From Plumapathes pennacea (lineage: Eukaryota; Cnidaria; Anthozoa; Antipatharia; Myriopathidae), in assembly GCA_964036295.1 (NCBI GenBank), contig OZ038470.1, positions 6,731,578 through 6,795,577 of the forward strand: a DNA stretch of 64,000 nt, written 5' to 3'. The notes under the pieces are model-generated. The model was not told the origin of the DNA, searched no databases, and saw only the letters and a program-made list of their open reading frames with translations. A program made the position numbers and the translations under genes. Position 1 is the stretch's first letter. Each line of letters opens with the position of its first letter. Below are positions 41,590 through 60,195 of this stretch, piece after piece.

Positions 41590-43972
41590 ACAACATTTCG
41601 GCCTTGCCCATCAAGACAACGCCAAATCAAAACTGACATGATATTGAGTTCACATCATCATTGTAAATACTTACTTCTTCGCACACGTAGTCAGCAATGA
41701 AAATTTGAACGAAGAAAATGCAATACATTGATTCACACAAACTTAATAGGTAAAACTCAGTGGACAAGAAATGGATTTGAGAATAACTGTCTCACTGGAT
41801 TTTCTCTATTTTATAATTATACACTTTTTATTCTTATTTCAGTGGAATTGCCTGGATGGCTCTAGTTCGGAAGCCTTGTGGCGCTTCACAATTATCCTAT
41901 TACCTGGAATTTCCATCAAATTAACGCCTGTAGGATTCCAATAATTGTGAATTGTTAAGTTTGTTCATTTACAAGGACTGACCGGAGATGTTATTGTGAT
42001 ATTTTGTGCTCTGTTTTGCTTCCTGTCTTTATTCTTGGCTGCCTTTTCGCTTCATCCCGGCACCGCTCTGCCGATTTTATTGTTTCATCCTTGTTTGTTT
42101 GTGTACGTGCACATGCCATGCTCTTGTACAATCATTCCTGGCCCGGCGGTTATTATATGTATCTTGGAATTCTTATGAAAGAGAGTAAGCCGTTTATATA
42201 GTCCAGAGGTTTTCTCTGTATGTTTTAGTTTTTGTTTCTTTTTTCTAGCTATTCACTTGTGCGTTTATATATATTTTTTTTTTCTGTTTATTTGTTTCGC
42301 CTGAATTGACATAAAACCAGATGGCTGCATAGTTGCCAAAGAATTAGTCGAAGTCTTACCTCGCTCCCCTTCTCTTCAAATTAGTTGAATCCTACATTAC
42401 ATCAAAAGATTAGGGCTGTGGCCCCCTTAAAAGATGCGCGGTAATCCGTTGTTCTGACTGAGGCACGTACGGAAAAAAAGTTGACAAATGAATCGCTTTC
42501 TTCGAATATTACTTGAAGAAAAGCTTTGTAGAAGAGGAGGAAGCGACCTTCCGACGAGTTAATTCAATTTCCTTCCGTGAATGCAACATAATCATGGCGG
42601 AAACTTTCCTAGATCAATGTAAGAACGCTTGGGTAGATCGAAAGGGATTTGGTCAGACTGTCCTACTTAGTTTATCACTTAGTTCATCATGAAGTGATGT
42701 GTAAAAAAGTAATAAAAAAATAATGCACTGTCACAGATAGGAATTATACTGATTCTTTTGACGGCATATGCCAGGAAGACATGCAACATGCACTGAGTGA
42801 CATAGTACTGCAACAGATAAAATAAAAGCAGAGAATAACTCACAACTCTATTTAGCATCTCAGAGTTTCCCATTTACTCTTGAAATGTGCTTTGAATTTT
42901 AGAGTGAAGACTCTAAATACTTGACTGTATCCGAAACGATAATTACGAGGCAGGCACTGGTTAATGTGGCTAACCAAAGATATCTATTACCACATCGCAG
43001 ACGGAGAAATCGTCATAAAACTTGTGGGACTTTGTTTGTGCTGAAAGCATTTATTAGCGAGTCGTTGCCTCAGTCGCAGTCCGCTAATTTTATCGAACAA
43101 ATACAGTGTCAGAGTCCATTCTACACATCGAAACACCACGGGGCCAATTTTCCGCCTTTCACGGGTTTCCTTGTTTCCAAAACATAGGATTTGCGTTTAC
43201 TTGCGAAGGATAATTAGCCCAGCACGTACTGAGGAACACTTCGTGTTTATCAATGCTTCGTCGTTATCTTGCAATGTTAATTTACACAAATTCCCGGTTT
43301 CAAAATGAAAGCATTGGATTTGTGAAAAGTGGCTTATCGTGGAGATTTCCTGCTCGTTTATCATTGTCTGCGAAATTAAATTTACCCGACGGGGGCTTAG
43401 TATATTTAAAAGTAAAATTTATCAACAACGGTTTTACGGTCCCCGGTATTGGTTTAGATTCAAAGTGGATATGTCAAAAAATGTGTGATCACAGATGAAG
43501 AAAAAAAATTTTTTTTTCTTTAGTTTAACGAACAGGGTATTTTTTGTCCTTGGATAGACAAATGTCTGCTTTCTATTCATAGTTCAAGAATAGTATAAAT
43601 TTGACTATTTTTAGAATTTACTCAGCGAATAGGTTACGTTAATGGACAGGTTTATGTGTGTTTATTTTGCACCTGTGGTTTGTCAAGGAAAGCAGACCAG
43701 CCTTCTGTCAGAGCATCAATTTAATGATCGCACTTGAACAAAGCGGTCTTTATTACAATTCAGCCAAGTGATTCGCTCAAACACTTTGATTGACAGCAAC
43801 CTCAGATACAATTTCGTCTCTATTCCGTTCTTAAGGGCTTTAAAAATGAAAGCATTTTGGCATAACAACACCGGCTAAGTCATGACACAAGGATAACAAC
43901 AAACACTCAACCGGACATGTGTGAATCATAATGACGAAGTGATAGGATAAAGTCTGCCTTCTTTTTACCATC
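41590..43972. other. Intergenic, possible first exon at 42594
   Basis: Plus-strand atcATGGCGGAAACTTTCCT at 42591 has a good start context, and a strong donor-like gtaaga follows after 25 nt (42619); no downstream exon could be linked. Frames at 42921-43187 and 43253-43498 (81 codons, ATG) have no recognisable motif. The rest shows nothing notable. Confidence 0.35.
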
Positions 43973-44038
43973 AAGGTAAGATTCCTTTAGCAACATACTA
44001 ACATTAGGAAACAAGTATTTATTTATAATTTTTTTAAT

Positions 44039-44181
44039 TTAAAGGCTAGTTCACAGGTAAAGCGTGCGCAAGAAAACGGAAGCTTTTCCACTCTCTGGCG
44101 CTTGCGTTTGCGCTTGCTTCACAAATTTTACCGTGTAAACCGGTCACTTGCACTTGCTTTACTCGTGTGAACCAGCCTTAA
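44039..44181. mobile_element. Short MITE in a 5' UTR intron
   Basis: Ends aggctagttcac and gtgaaccagcct are inverted copies and TAA flanks both sides. It falls between a strong donor (aag|gtaaga at 43973) and an acceptor (ccaactccag at 44237) just before the ATG of the 44246-45079 gene, so it would be spliced out. Confidence 0.6.
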
Positions 44182-44245
44182 GTCCTCGAGAGGTTGCCTT
44201 CGCCTCACCGATGTTTTTGTGTTTACTCCAACTCCAGCTTCAAAA

Positions 44246-45079
44246 ATGGTGAAGAAATCGAGCACTTTGCGCGGATTATCAAACAGCGATAGAAAGATAC
44301 AGAAGCTATACCAAGAAGCAATAACTGAAATCAGGGAAAAAAATACTATACTAGTAGAGAAACCCATCAGAGAAAGTCACGAGAAGACACATCAAGCACA
44401 AAAGCTGCCTAGCAAGCGGAACACATCGGTTTATAAGAGCCGACAACAAGAGTCAAGAGGACGACCCAGCCGAGGCTCTCTGAGTATTCCAGTCTCCAAG
44501 CTTCTTCCTTTCAGGTACGACCCCAGAGGTTATCACTTCCCTGTTGATTTTCGCAAAGACGACAGTTCTAACGTGTGGGTTCCTCGAGTGGCCGATGATT
44601 CGTTCGGCTCGACTTCAGAAACGACGGACAGCGAGTGCGGTTCACTAGACGGATACTCTCCGTGCAAAGTTCGTGAAAACGTCTCTTTGGACGAGGAGAA
44701 AGCGTTTGAAATGGAGGAACTTCTGCAAGTGCTGCCTCTGCGCTCCGGTGGTGACGATGAAGAAACCGGAAGCTTGAGCTCAGTGCGCAGTGGTAGTAGT
44801 AGCACGGGTCAGTCGTTGCCGCCGCTTTACAAGCGAGACGTTTGGCGGGAGATCATTGCACGGGCCTCCCCAAACAGCCACTCAATTCCCGCCAAAGCGG
44901 GCGCCAGTGGCAGAAGGAAGACCCTTTCCCTAATGATAGGAAACGAGGAGATTTACTCGAAAGAGCGAAGGAGAAAGGTCAGGAAGATCGGCCTAGCGGA
45001 GAGGAGAGCCAGGCTAAGAGCGGCTGCGGCAAGGTCCTCAAAGCATTTGGACAAATCAGACTACCGAAAAGAATTGTGA
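44246..45079 (+). CDS. Orphan basic protein (277 aa)
   Basis: ATG at 44246 (MVKKSSTLRGL) is chosen; the earlier GTG lies in a probable intron. An acceptor (tttactccaactccag) ends 8 nt before the ATG, and a donor at 43973 suggests a non-coding first exon. The N-terminal helix is charged (DRKIQKLYQEAITEIREKN). The middle is acidic and Ser-rich; then SLPPLYKRDVWREIIARASP, GRRKTLSLMIG, and a very basic helical tail (RRRKVRKIGLAERRARLRAA). LPPL and R-K-x-L-S-L motifs link it to other cluster members. Function unknown. Confidence 0.65.
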   Translation: MVKKSSTLRGLSNSDRKIQKLYQEAITEIREKNTILVEKPIRESHEKTHQAQKLPSKRNTSVYKSRQQESRGRPSRGSLSIPVSKLLPFRYDPRGYHFPVDFRKDDSSNVWVPRVADDSFGSTSETTDSECGSLDGYSPCKVRENVSLDEEKAFEMEELLQVLPLRSGGDDEETGSLSSVRSGSSSTGQSLPPLYKRDVWREIIARASPNSHSIPAKAGASGRRKTLSLMIGNEEIYSKERRRKVRKIGLAERRARLRAAAARSSKHLDKSDYRKEL

Positions 45080-46390
45080 GATAGCTCATGAAGGAATCAT
45101 GATGTTCTGTTGTAAAATAATGAAGCTTTGCAAAAAGAGAATAACTTCGTTTGCCTTATCTTATCGACTCAAAACTTCATTTGCAGGTATGATTGTAATT
45201 AGGCACTGATGTCATTTCTTCTAAGTAAATGTTAGCTTTCTTCATGCATTTAATCTGTAAAATATACAGTAAACAATTAAAAATGTAAAGATAATCTTTC
45301 GTGCAATGGATTCGAAACAAGTCGGTCGGAATGAGTGTTTTTGAAATTTAACTCAAGACCGCGTTTCCGGAATAGAAATCCTAAAAAATAGTCTCAACAG
45401 TTGCTTGTTTTCGAGGATGTTTTATTTCAGATTGGGTTGAATAACTTCACCTTGGCATCGCAAACAAAGATATGGCCGTGCAGTCAAACACCCTTTTAGA
45501 TAAATTTGATCACTCCATTATGAATGCATGAATGCAAAACAAATTCAGTGACGTTAATATTCAACTCGAACACACTGAAGTCGACAATTACTAAGAGCAA
45601 AAATATAACTTTCGCAGTGAGAATTTCCACTTTACATCGAGATAGCAAAATATAATGGGGCACTTCATTCACCAAAGCCGATATACTTCCAATCAAAAGT
45701 AAACGCCGTGTGCAGTCAGCTGACAGGGAAATTATTCTGACTTCACGACCAAGCTTTACAGTCTCTTGCTTTCAATCTGTTCAGACACTGTGATATAAGA
45801 CTTGATTATCAAAGCTATTATAATGTTTCGGGGCACCAGTTGTGCTCCAGCAGTCATTACGTAACTCGGACAATTCGTCTCCATTTTGTAAATAAATTTG
45901 CGCCCGAAATATTGTCGAGTGCATAGTTAGTTATTAATCACAGCCAAGTAACGGTTATCAACGTCTTAAATACAAACTAACATCTTGTAATATACGTGGA
46001 TGCTATAAGTAGAACATTAGCATTCACAGCAACGGTATTTATAAATAAAGAAACCAGCAACTCCTCACCTGCTGCTCTGCAGTGTTGGTTCCCCGCCATC
46101 TTGTATCCCACTATGCTGTGCAAGCAGAATTAGGTTCCAGCTTCCGCGCGCGCGTCATTCATGTTGTCAACTCCACATCACAAAGCCAAGGATAACTCCA
46201 TTTTATTTTACATGTGTCAGCACAGAATAATCAAAAACAAAATAAAACGCTTGAAGTATGAAGTGATCGACAATCATAAGAAATAGGCCAGAACTATTCA
46301 CCCCAATGAATCAACTATACATTCTCTTTACATCACGCACACTGCCTCTTTATAATTGTGGGGAGAATTTGTAGCTGTTTGAATTAAGGG
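45080..46390. other. Intergenic, possible minus-strand first exon at 46099
   Basis: Minus-strand aagATGGCGGGGAACCAACA starts at 46099 and meets a donor (gcag|gtgagg) at 46069 after ten codons, next to a CpG-rich stretch (cgcgcgcg near 46149). No following exon was found. Otherwise nothing recognised. Confidence 0.3.
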
Positions 46391-47340
46391 TTAAACTTCT
46401 GTGTTTCTTAACACGTGGTTTCGTTGAGACAAGTCTTGTTTCTTAATGATCAGAGGGGCCCAGTCTAGCGGACAATGTTTCATTTTGCTAAGCGATTCGC
46501 TGTGATCGCCTTCTCTTGCATAGACACTCCTCCCGAATCTAGAACGCAAATACGCGTTAAACGAAATGCTGGAATCGGAATAAAGCGGCTTGAACGCCTT
46601 TGAGGAAACTATGGGCACTTCGGACAAACGGTTGCCATAGAAACTCGACAAACTGTTGTCGTGAAAACTGATTCGCATAATAAATTCGTCATTGTCAACT
46701 TTGTTTTCTTCTTTTTCGACGTTTTCTACTCCATCGCTGGGCTTTTCCTTTGCTGTGGTGATTTCTTCCGTTTGATTCGCTTCTGTGGAGTCTGAAACTT
46801 TCTTTCCAACAACTACAAGTTTCTCATCGTAGTAGGTGCTTGCCGTGACGTCATCTCTGCGTTGTGTGAGGAGTGGGAAGCGGGTCTTTTGTCTTCTCCG
46901 TTTCATGGCTACGGAAGATTCGTTCATGACGTTTGGAGCTGAAAAAGAGCGTTGCGAGGAGATCTTGTAGGATGTCTTCATTCTTTCAAGAGCTTCGCGA
47001 ACTTCTTTGCTGGTCGTTGCTGGCGCTGGGAGAAACTTCATGTTGTTTACTGCGTCGTGTGTTGCTGAAAGGTTGAATAAAGATGAACCGAGTGGGTCCT
47101 TTCTAGGCGTCACTTCTTTGAATTTCTTATGATTTCTACTTCTTCCTTTTTCGAATCGACTTTTGAGAAACTCGTTGCTATTTTTAGGTAGGAAAATGAC
47201 TTGACGACTACTTTTCTTGTCATCTGTATCACTGGCTTTTGCGTCTGTCTTCTTCTTTTGGAGTCCCTCGAAATCAAAGTTGATTGTTTTCAATTTGACG
47301 TAACTCATGGCTTCATCATTCTTGATCATCACCGCCAGGA
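46391..47340 (-). CDS. Orphan basic protein, 5' exon missing
   Basis: Open frame ending at 46391 (about 316 codons). On the minus strand a good acceptor (tttgactttctctcag) precedes TTCCTGGCGG at about 47340, so the real first exon probably lies further right; the first internal ATG is at 47329. Contains RSFSAPNVMNESS, a Lys/Glu-rich acidic middle and a more ordered C-terminus (FNAYLRSRFGRSVYAREG, then CPLDWAPLIIKK). No known domain. The SAP element recalls KSAPEL in the 31782 gene. Confidence 0.6.
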
Positions 47341-48925
47341 ACTGAGAGAAAGTCAAACCAGGAAATGAAATATTTCAAAAACAAATACATACGTTTAGCA
47401 ACTCATGAAAATGCACTTTATTCTATTTGCGAAAACAAATTGGGAAAACATGAGTGGTCGAAGATCATTAACACTGCCTTATAGACATCATGGGTGAATA
47501 TTTATTGCAGTGCTTTAGTTCGCTGTCAAGTCAATCATATGAAAACAAAATCAAGACTGCAATTCCTTTCATTTTCTTTAAGCGTTTATTTCTAGTATTG
47601 GCATGGGTGAGAGCGTTTTTACAAAAATCGACGTGGCATATAACACTGTGAAAAAAGCCGTCCCACTTATTTCCATGGCAACCTTATCTCCGTAGGTTAG
47701 ACAAGCTTAACTGAGTATTGATCTCCTCGATCAACTGAATCTAAGTTGCACAACGAAAGCCTAGTGATGTTCTTCAAAATGTAAGTTTTCCATCGTCTCA
47801 CCTTTATTTGTTCGTACTTACTTCAGGAAATTGGAGCCGAGCTCAGTTTCAGCGCGGCGTCCTTCTGAGTCTCTTGACACTGAGAGCTTCTGGTGATCCG
47901 CGCCAAGCAACGATGCACTTCCAAGTGCAATTCCAGTTTTTTCTAGCGATTCAATTCGTGCGTCAAGCAATCAAGACTTCTTGATTTGATAATTTAAGAT
48001 TATTACTCGCGCACAGAACCAATTTGACTGCTGATGGGGTTTACGGCATAAAGAAGTGAGTCAGTCTCACACACACTGCTGAAAATATAATATGCCAATG
48101 CTGCCGCCCAGGCACAAAGGTCGTTAATTGGAGAATATAATTGCATGAACTTTTGTCGCCTCAGACGCACGGTTCTTCACACATTGAAACAGTCGAAAAA
48201 AATTGCAATTCTCCTGCGAGTTCGTATCTCCCCCCCTTTCAATTCGAAGTTCGCGTTCAAGAGCTCTAAACTTCTCAGCTAAGTAGCCATAAAAAGTGAT
48301 TTAAAAATAAATTCGTGCAGTGCAAATACATTTGTGGTCTGTAAACTCTAGCCATGGTTCCTTCGCCCTTCGGAAACTGCACCTGGTCAACAGTCACGTG
48401 ACATATTGTTCTCACCATGCTGATTGGCTGTGTGGACTTTTCTTCACTTGGCTGACAATTGACAGCGAAGCATAGAATTGAATAGAGTTTTAATGACAGG
48501 ACGTCACTCAACTAACTCCAGTGTAAAGTTCAAAGTCTCAGCGGAAAGTTAAAGAGAATTTTAAATGAAGGCGCCTATTATTGGATATAGTGAAAGAAAA
48601 ACTAATTTTTTGTTACGAATATCGCTGATTAGTACATACAGCACAATCACCGGTAACATGTGTTTACAAAAGTAGAAATTTTGATGTTCTGTATAAGGAA
48701 AATATGTTTTAAGAACTGCTATATCTGCTGCTTTTCATACCTTTGACCTTCAAAAGAAATGGGGCTGCAACCTTCAACTTGGGAGAATGGGGACCAGTGG
48801 GGGAATGGGGACTAACAGACGTTGGGGCCCGCGAAAAAACGACCAGCAGACTTCGACACGGACAATAAATAAAGTGTTGCATGAAGTCGTTTTGGGCCCA
48901 GATTTGAAAAACACCTGATACAGTG
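47341..48925. other. Upstream regions; X-box-like half site
   Basis: atttccatggcaac at 47669-47682 has a strict right half (ggcaac) and one mismatch at the first base; it may belong to the promoter of the minus-strand gene ending at 46391. The rest includes the promoter region of the esterase. No TATA box is obvious. Confidence 0.3.
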
Positions 48926-57101
<8,176 letters not shown>

Positions 57102-57127
57102 AGGAGTCAGGACGCTGTGCTAAACTG

Positions 57128-57235
57128 ATGATCAGTAAAAGTTGAAATTCTCCCAACCTTCCATATGGCAAATGTACAAGTGATGTGGTGAGAATTGATG
57201 GCTTGATCAGCTTTCATCTGGTTAGACTACTTGGT
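57128..57235. mobile_element. Fragment of the ccctttcact-family MITE
   Basis: gaaattctcccaacctt, gtgatgtggtgagaattgat and gatcagctttcatctgg occur in family order; both ends are missing. It lies in the esterase 3' UTR. Confidence 0.5.
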
Positions 57236-57287
57236 GCCCAGGTCTTTTTCTGTGTGTGGTTATGACTTATAATTATTATACATGTAT

Positions 57288-57293
57288 ATTAAA
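57288..57293 (+). terminator. Candidate polyadenylation signal, esterase
   Basis: attaaa lies about 190 bp after the esterase stop, just before the convergent polyadenylation signal of the fibrinogen-like gene. Confidence 0.35.
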
Positions 57294-57375
57294 TATCTTA
57301 GGATAATAATTATCTAATATATTGATCACTTGTCACAAGGAAGCTATGATTCAAGTTTTACCACAGACTCCTGCC

Positions 57376-57381
57376 TTTATT
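57376..57381 (-). terminator. Polyadenylation signal, fibrinogen-like gene A
   Basis: Minus-strand aataaa in ccttgaaaataaag, about 170 bp past the stop. The same sequence recurs at 60016-60021 behind copy B, so the duplication included the 3' UTR. Confidence 0.6.
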
Positions 57382-57549
57382 TTCAAGGTGCTCTAAAACT
57401 TTGGACATGATTTAAGCTAATCTCATCTCTTTCGTCAGTTCTTTTTTTCCTACTCATCATCATGTTTAATACGATGATCTAACCTCATCAATTCATTGTG
57501 AGCCGGCACTACAGCTACATCTACCAGCAGTCTTCATGTTGTGACGTCA

Positions 57550-58954
57550 TCAGAATCCAACAGGTCTGATCTTCATCTCGGCTCGTTTAGCGGAGTATTT
57601 ATATCCCTTCCAGTGGTACCAGTTGACACCGTCAGCATAAGACGAGTGTTGGCCGTGATGGTACAGACCGTTCAGGTTGGAATAATGGCAGCCGCTTTGG
57701 TACCACCAGGCACCTTTATACGTCACAGCACAGTTATTAGACCATTTGTCGTTGTCCTGGTCTTTAGTGCTGAAGGCCATTCCACGATGATAGGACAGCG
57801 AGTCACCTGCTGTGCCTACCGGAATAAGGGAACAGAAAGCGTTATCTTGGGCGTGCCTCGGCCTATTTATCCGTGTACTAAGTGACTTACAAGTAAATAG
57901 TATAAATAGCAACCGGTATATTTGTACACTGAACATAGACGTTTCAACGGGGGGCCGGAAACAGCAGTAAGAGAAGCAAATCTTTGCAAGAACCTGGAGT
58001 TTGAGAAGTTAGTGACCAAGTTTGTGGTCGCATTTTTAGATATTTTAGTCATTAATTTTGCAGCTCATATCTTGCATCATTTTCAAATGAAAGTAAAAGG
58101 TTGGGTATAGGGGGTTAACAGTTACAGAGTATTCAAATAAACCAGCGTATAAGGACTGCGACCCCTATTTTTCTGACTGGCTGACTCAGATTACAGTGCC
58201 ATTAATAATTGTTTACCTGAGTAGGTGCCGAGACTCAGCTGATATTTGGATCTTTCACTCGACACAGCAAACAAGTCGTACTCAGCGTACGCTTTGCCTC
58301 CACGCGTGTCTTCCAAATCGACGCGCAACTTGTTCCTCATCTGCTCTGTCAATCGGTTGATTCTGTCCAGTCCAAGCCAGAACTCGCCATTCCGATTACC
58401 AAAACCGTGTTTGTAGTCGGCCCAGCCTCGGTAGAAGTCAACGGAGCCGTCGAGTCTCTTCTGAAAGACAGTCCAGCCTCCTCTTGCTGTGGTTTGGTCG
58501 CAAAAAACTTCAAACGGTCCCTGGCCGTCAGGGTCGATGCTGTAGACACCGCTGATTTTGTCGCCGGCCTTGTAGATCTCTGCGCAGTTTTTAGGAACTG
58601 CGTTCAGAAAAATAATGTGAAAAAAACGCGAATGCCTACTATAGCTTCCATTACCAAACTATAAAAACACTAACAGGTTGCGTTTGTTATTCTTTCGCCT
58701 GGGAATGAATGACTACCGTAAATATTATGAACACTGGTTTAGGAAACAGACTACATTAACAGTAGTTGTAAAAATGTGTTCTACTGACCCTTTGATGGTG
58801 TTTTGCAGTCCGATATCAGTTGAAGCAAGGCGTCAAGCTTCCCGTTGATTTGCTTGAGAAAGCAGTCCTTGGGAGCCTGGATCGCACATGGCTTTACAGC
58901 GCTGAACACCGTCACTATCATACTCAGAAAAACAAAGATTGTCAGTAATTTCAT
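57550..58954 (-). CDS. Secreted fibrinogen-domain (ficolin-like) protein A
   Basis: Complete 270-aa protein; exons 58954-58789, 58597-58217, 57815-57550, both introns in phase 1. The signal peptide is [19 protein letters not shown] short Cys-containing spacer with a helical stretch ([18 protein letters not shown]) may mediate oligomerisation. Then comes a full fibrinogen C-terminal domain: [51 protein letters not shown], calcium loop [29 protein letters not shown] and the end [12 protein letters not shown]. The family includes ficolins and tachylectins, which bind acetylated sugars; a recognition or adhesion role is inferred. Tandem with broken copy B. Confidence 0.92.
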
Positions 58955-58999
58955 GACGAAGCTTCCTTTGGTACAACGTACTGTGAAAAAGCGAGTTTC

Positions 59000-60015
59000 T
59001 CCTTTGGTCGTGCCAAGCACTCTGCCACAGATGTGGTGTGAACGCCTTGACATGGGCAACGCAAAACACGTTACAAGCAACGAAACTTGTTCGTTGTGTA
59101 AAGTTGTTGGGGTCATGTTTGCAAGGTTGTTGGCCTCACAAAAGCGCGCAATTCCGCAATTAGGTGCAGGTGTTTGTTTAGCCAAATTATAGCCGAAAAG
59201 GCTCAAACAGTTGCTTGTTCAAGGACAATAGTTTCTTTCTAAATTGTCAATTTGAATACCTTCACACAGACCTTATCGATGCAGTTGCAGATATGTCTAC
59301 AGTCATGTCAACCCTGCACCAGCAAAATTTCTAGGTCATCCTAACTATTCCAGAATAGGCCCATGCAAGCAAATAAACAAAAGCGCACCTGTAAACTCAC
59401 TTAGAACAGAGGCGCACATAACCTAGAATGTAAATTCATGGTAAAATCCTTTTCCAAATGTCCATAACTTGTACATGTTCGCCGTTTGACTGACAGAATG
59501 CTTGGCAGCAAAAGAGCTCCTCATGCGCAACGCAAACCGAGTTTACTCACGTCACTTTAAGAATAATTTTACGCCAACGTCCTCCCGCTTTCGATTGTGA
59601 CCAATTTGCTTTTAGTCTTGTGCTACTTGGTCTTTCAGTATTCACATAATACGGGCTGTTTTCAGCACACTATGGAGAACTGTGATGAATGAACGCAAAA
59701 CTAATATGGCAGTCTCTCGTCACACTGCCCTATTGAACATTCAGTGTATACTTTTCCTGCTTTGTTTGTAAACTAATGATCAATTACTCTCGCATCGCTG
59801 AAGTGATTTCAGAGTTAATGGGAAGGCGCTGCATGAAGCCCTGTGAAAAGTTCTTATGAGACACAGTCCGTACTGATCCGCACGGAAAACGAATCCTGGA
59901 CTTTGAAAATTACAGTTTAATCACTCTCAGAAGTGAAAGGTTATTATTATTTAAAAACACTTACTACATGCAAGGAAGCTATTATTCAAGTTTACCATGG
60001 TCACATACTGCTGTC
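59000..60015. other. Intergenic between the fibrinogen-like copies
   Basis: The open frame upstream of copy A's ATG (to 59206) is leader sequence without coding signs. A fragment near 59920 (cactctcagaagtgaaaggtta) resembles a ccctttcact-family end. No other feature was seen. Confidence 0.4.
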
Positions 60016-60021
60016 TTTATT
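60016..60021 (-). terminator. Polyadenylation signal, fibrinogen-like copy B
   Basis: Minus-strand aataaa at the position equivalent to that of copy A, about 175 bp past the stop codon. Confidence 0.5.
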
Positions 60022-60195
60022 TTCAAGGTGCATTAAAAGGTTGGACATGATTTAAGCTGATCATCAGTCTGTCCGTTTCCTCGTCCCATCTGTTTCCTCA
60101 GTTTTCTATTCATCAGCATGTTTAGTAAGACGATGAGTTCAATATGAGCCAGCACTACTACTACATCTACCAGCAGTCTTACTAGTGTGACATCA

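Noticed and set aside
41996-42201. Overlapping 60-65 codon hydrophobic plus ORFs
   Set aside because: Open in three frames at once with no motif or splice partner; likely chance.
57541-57885. 114-codon plus ORF, and its counterpart at 60187-60447
   Set aside because: Antisense to the last fibrinogen-domain exons.
58781-59206. 141-codon reading of fibrinogen-like exon 1 from an upstream start
   Set aside because: The ATG at 58954 begins a clean signal peptide; the upstream part has no coding character.
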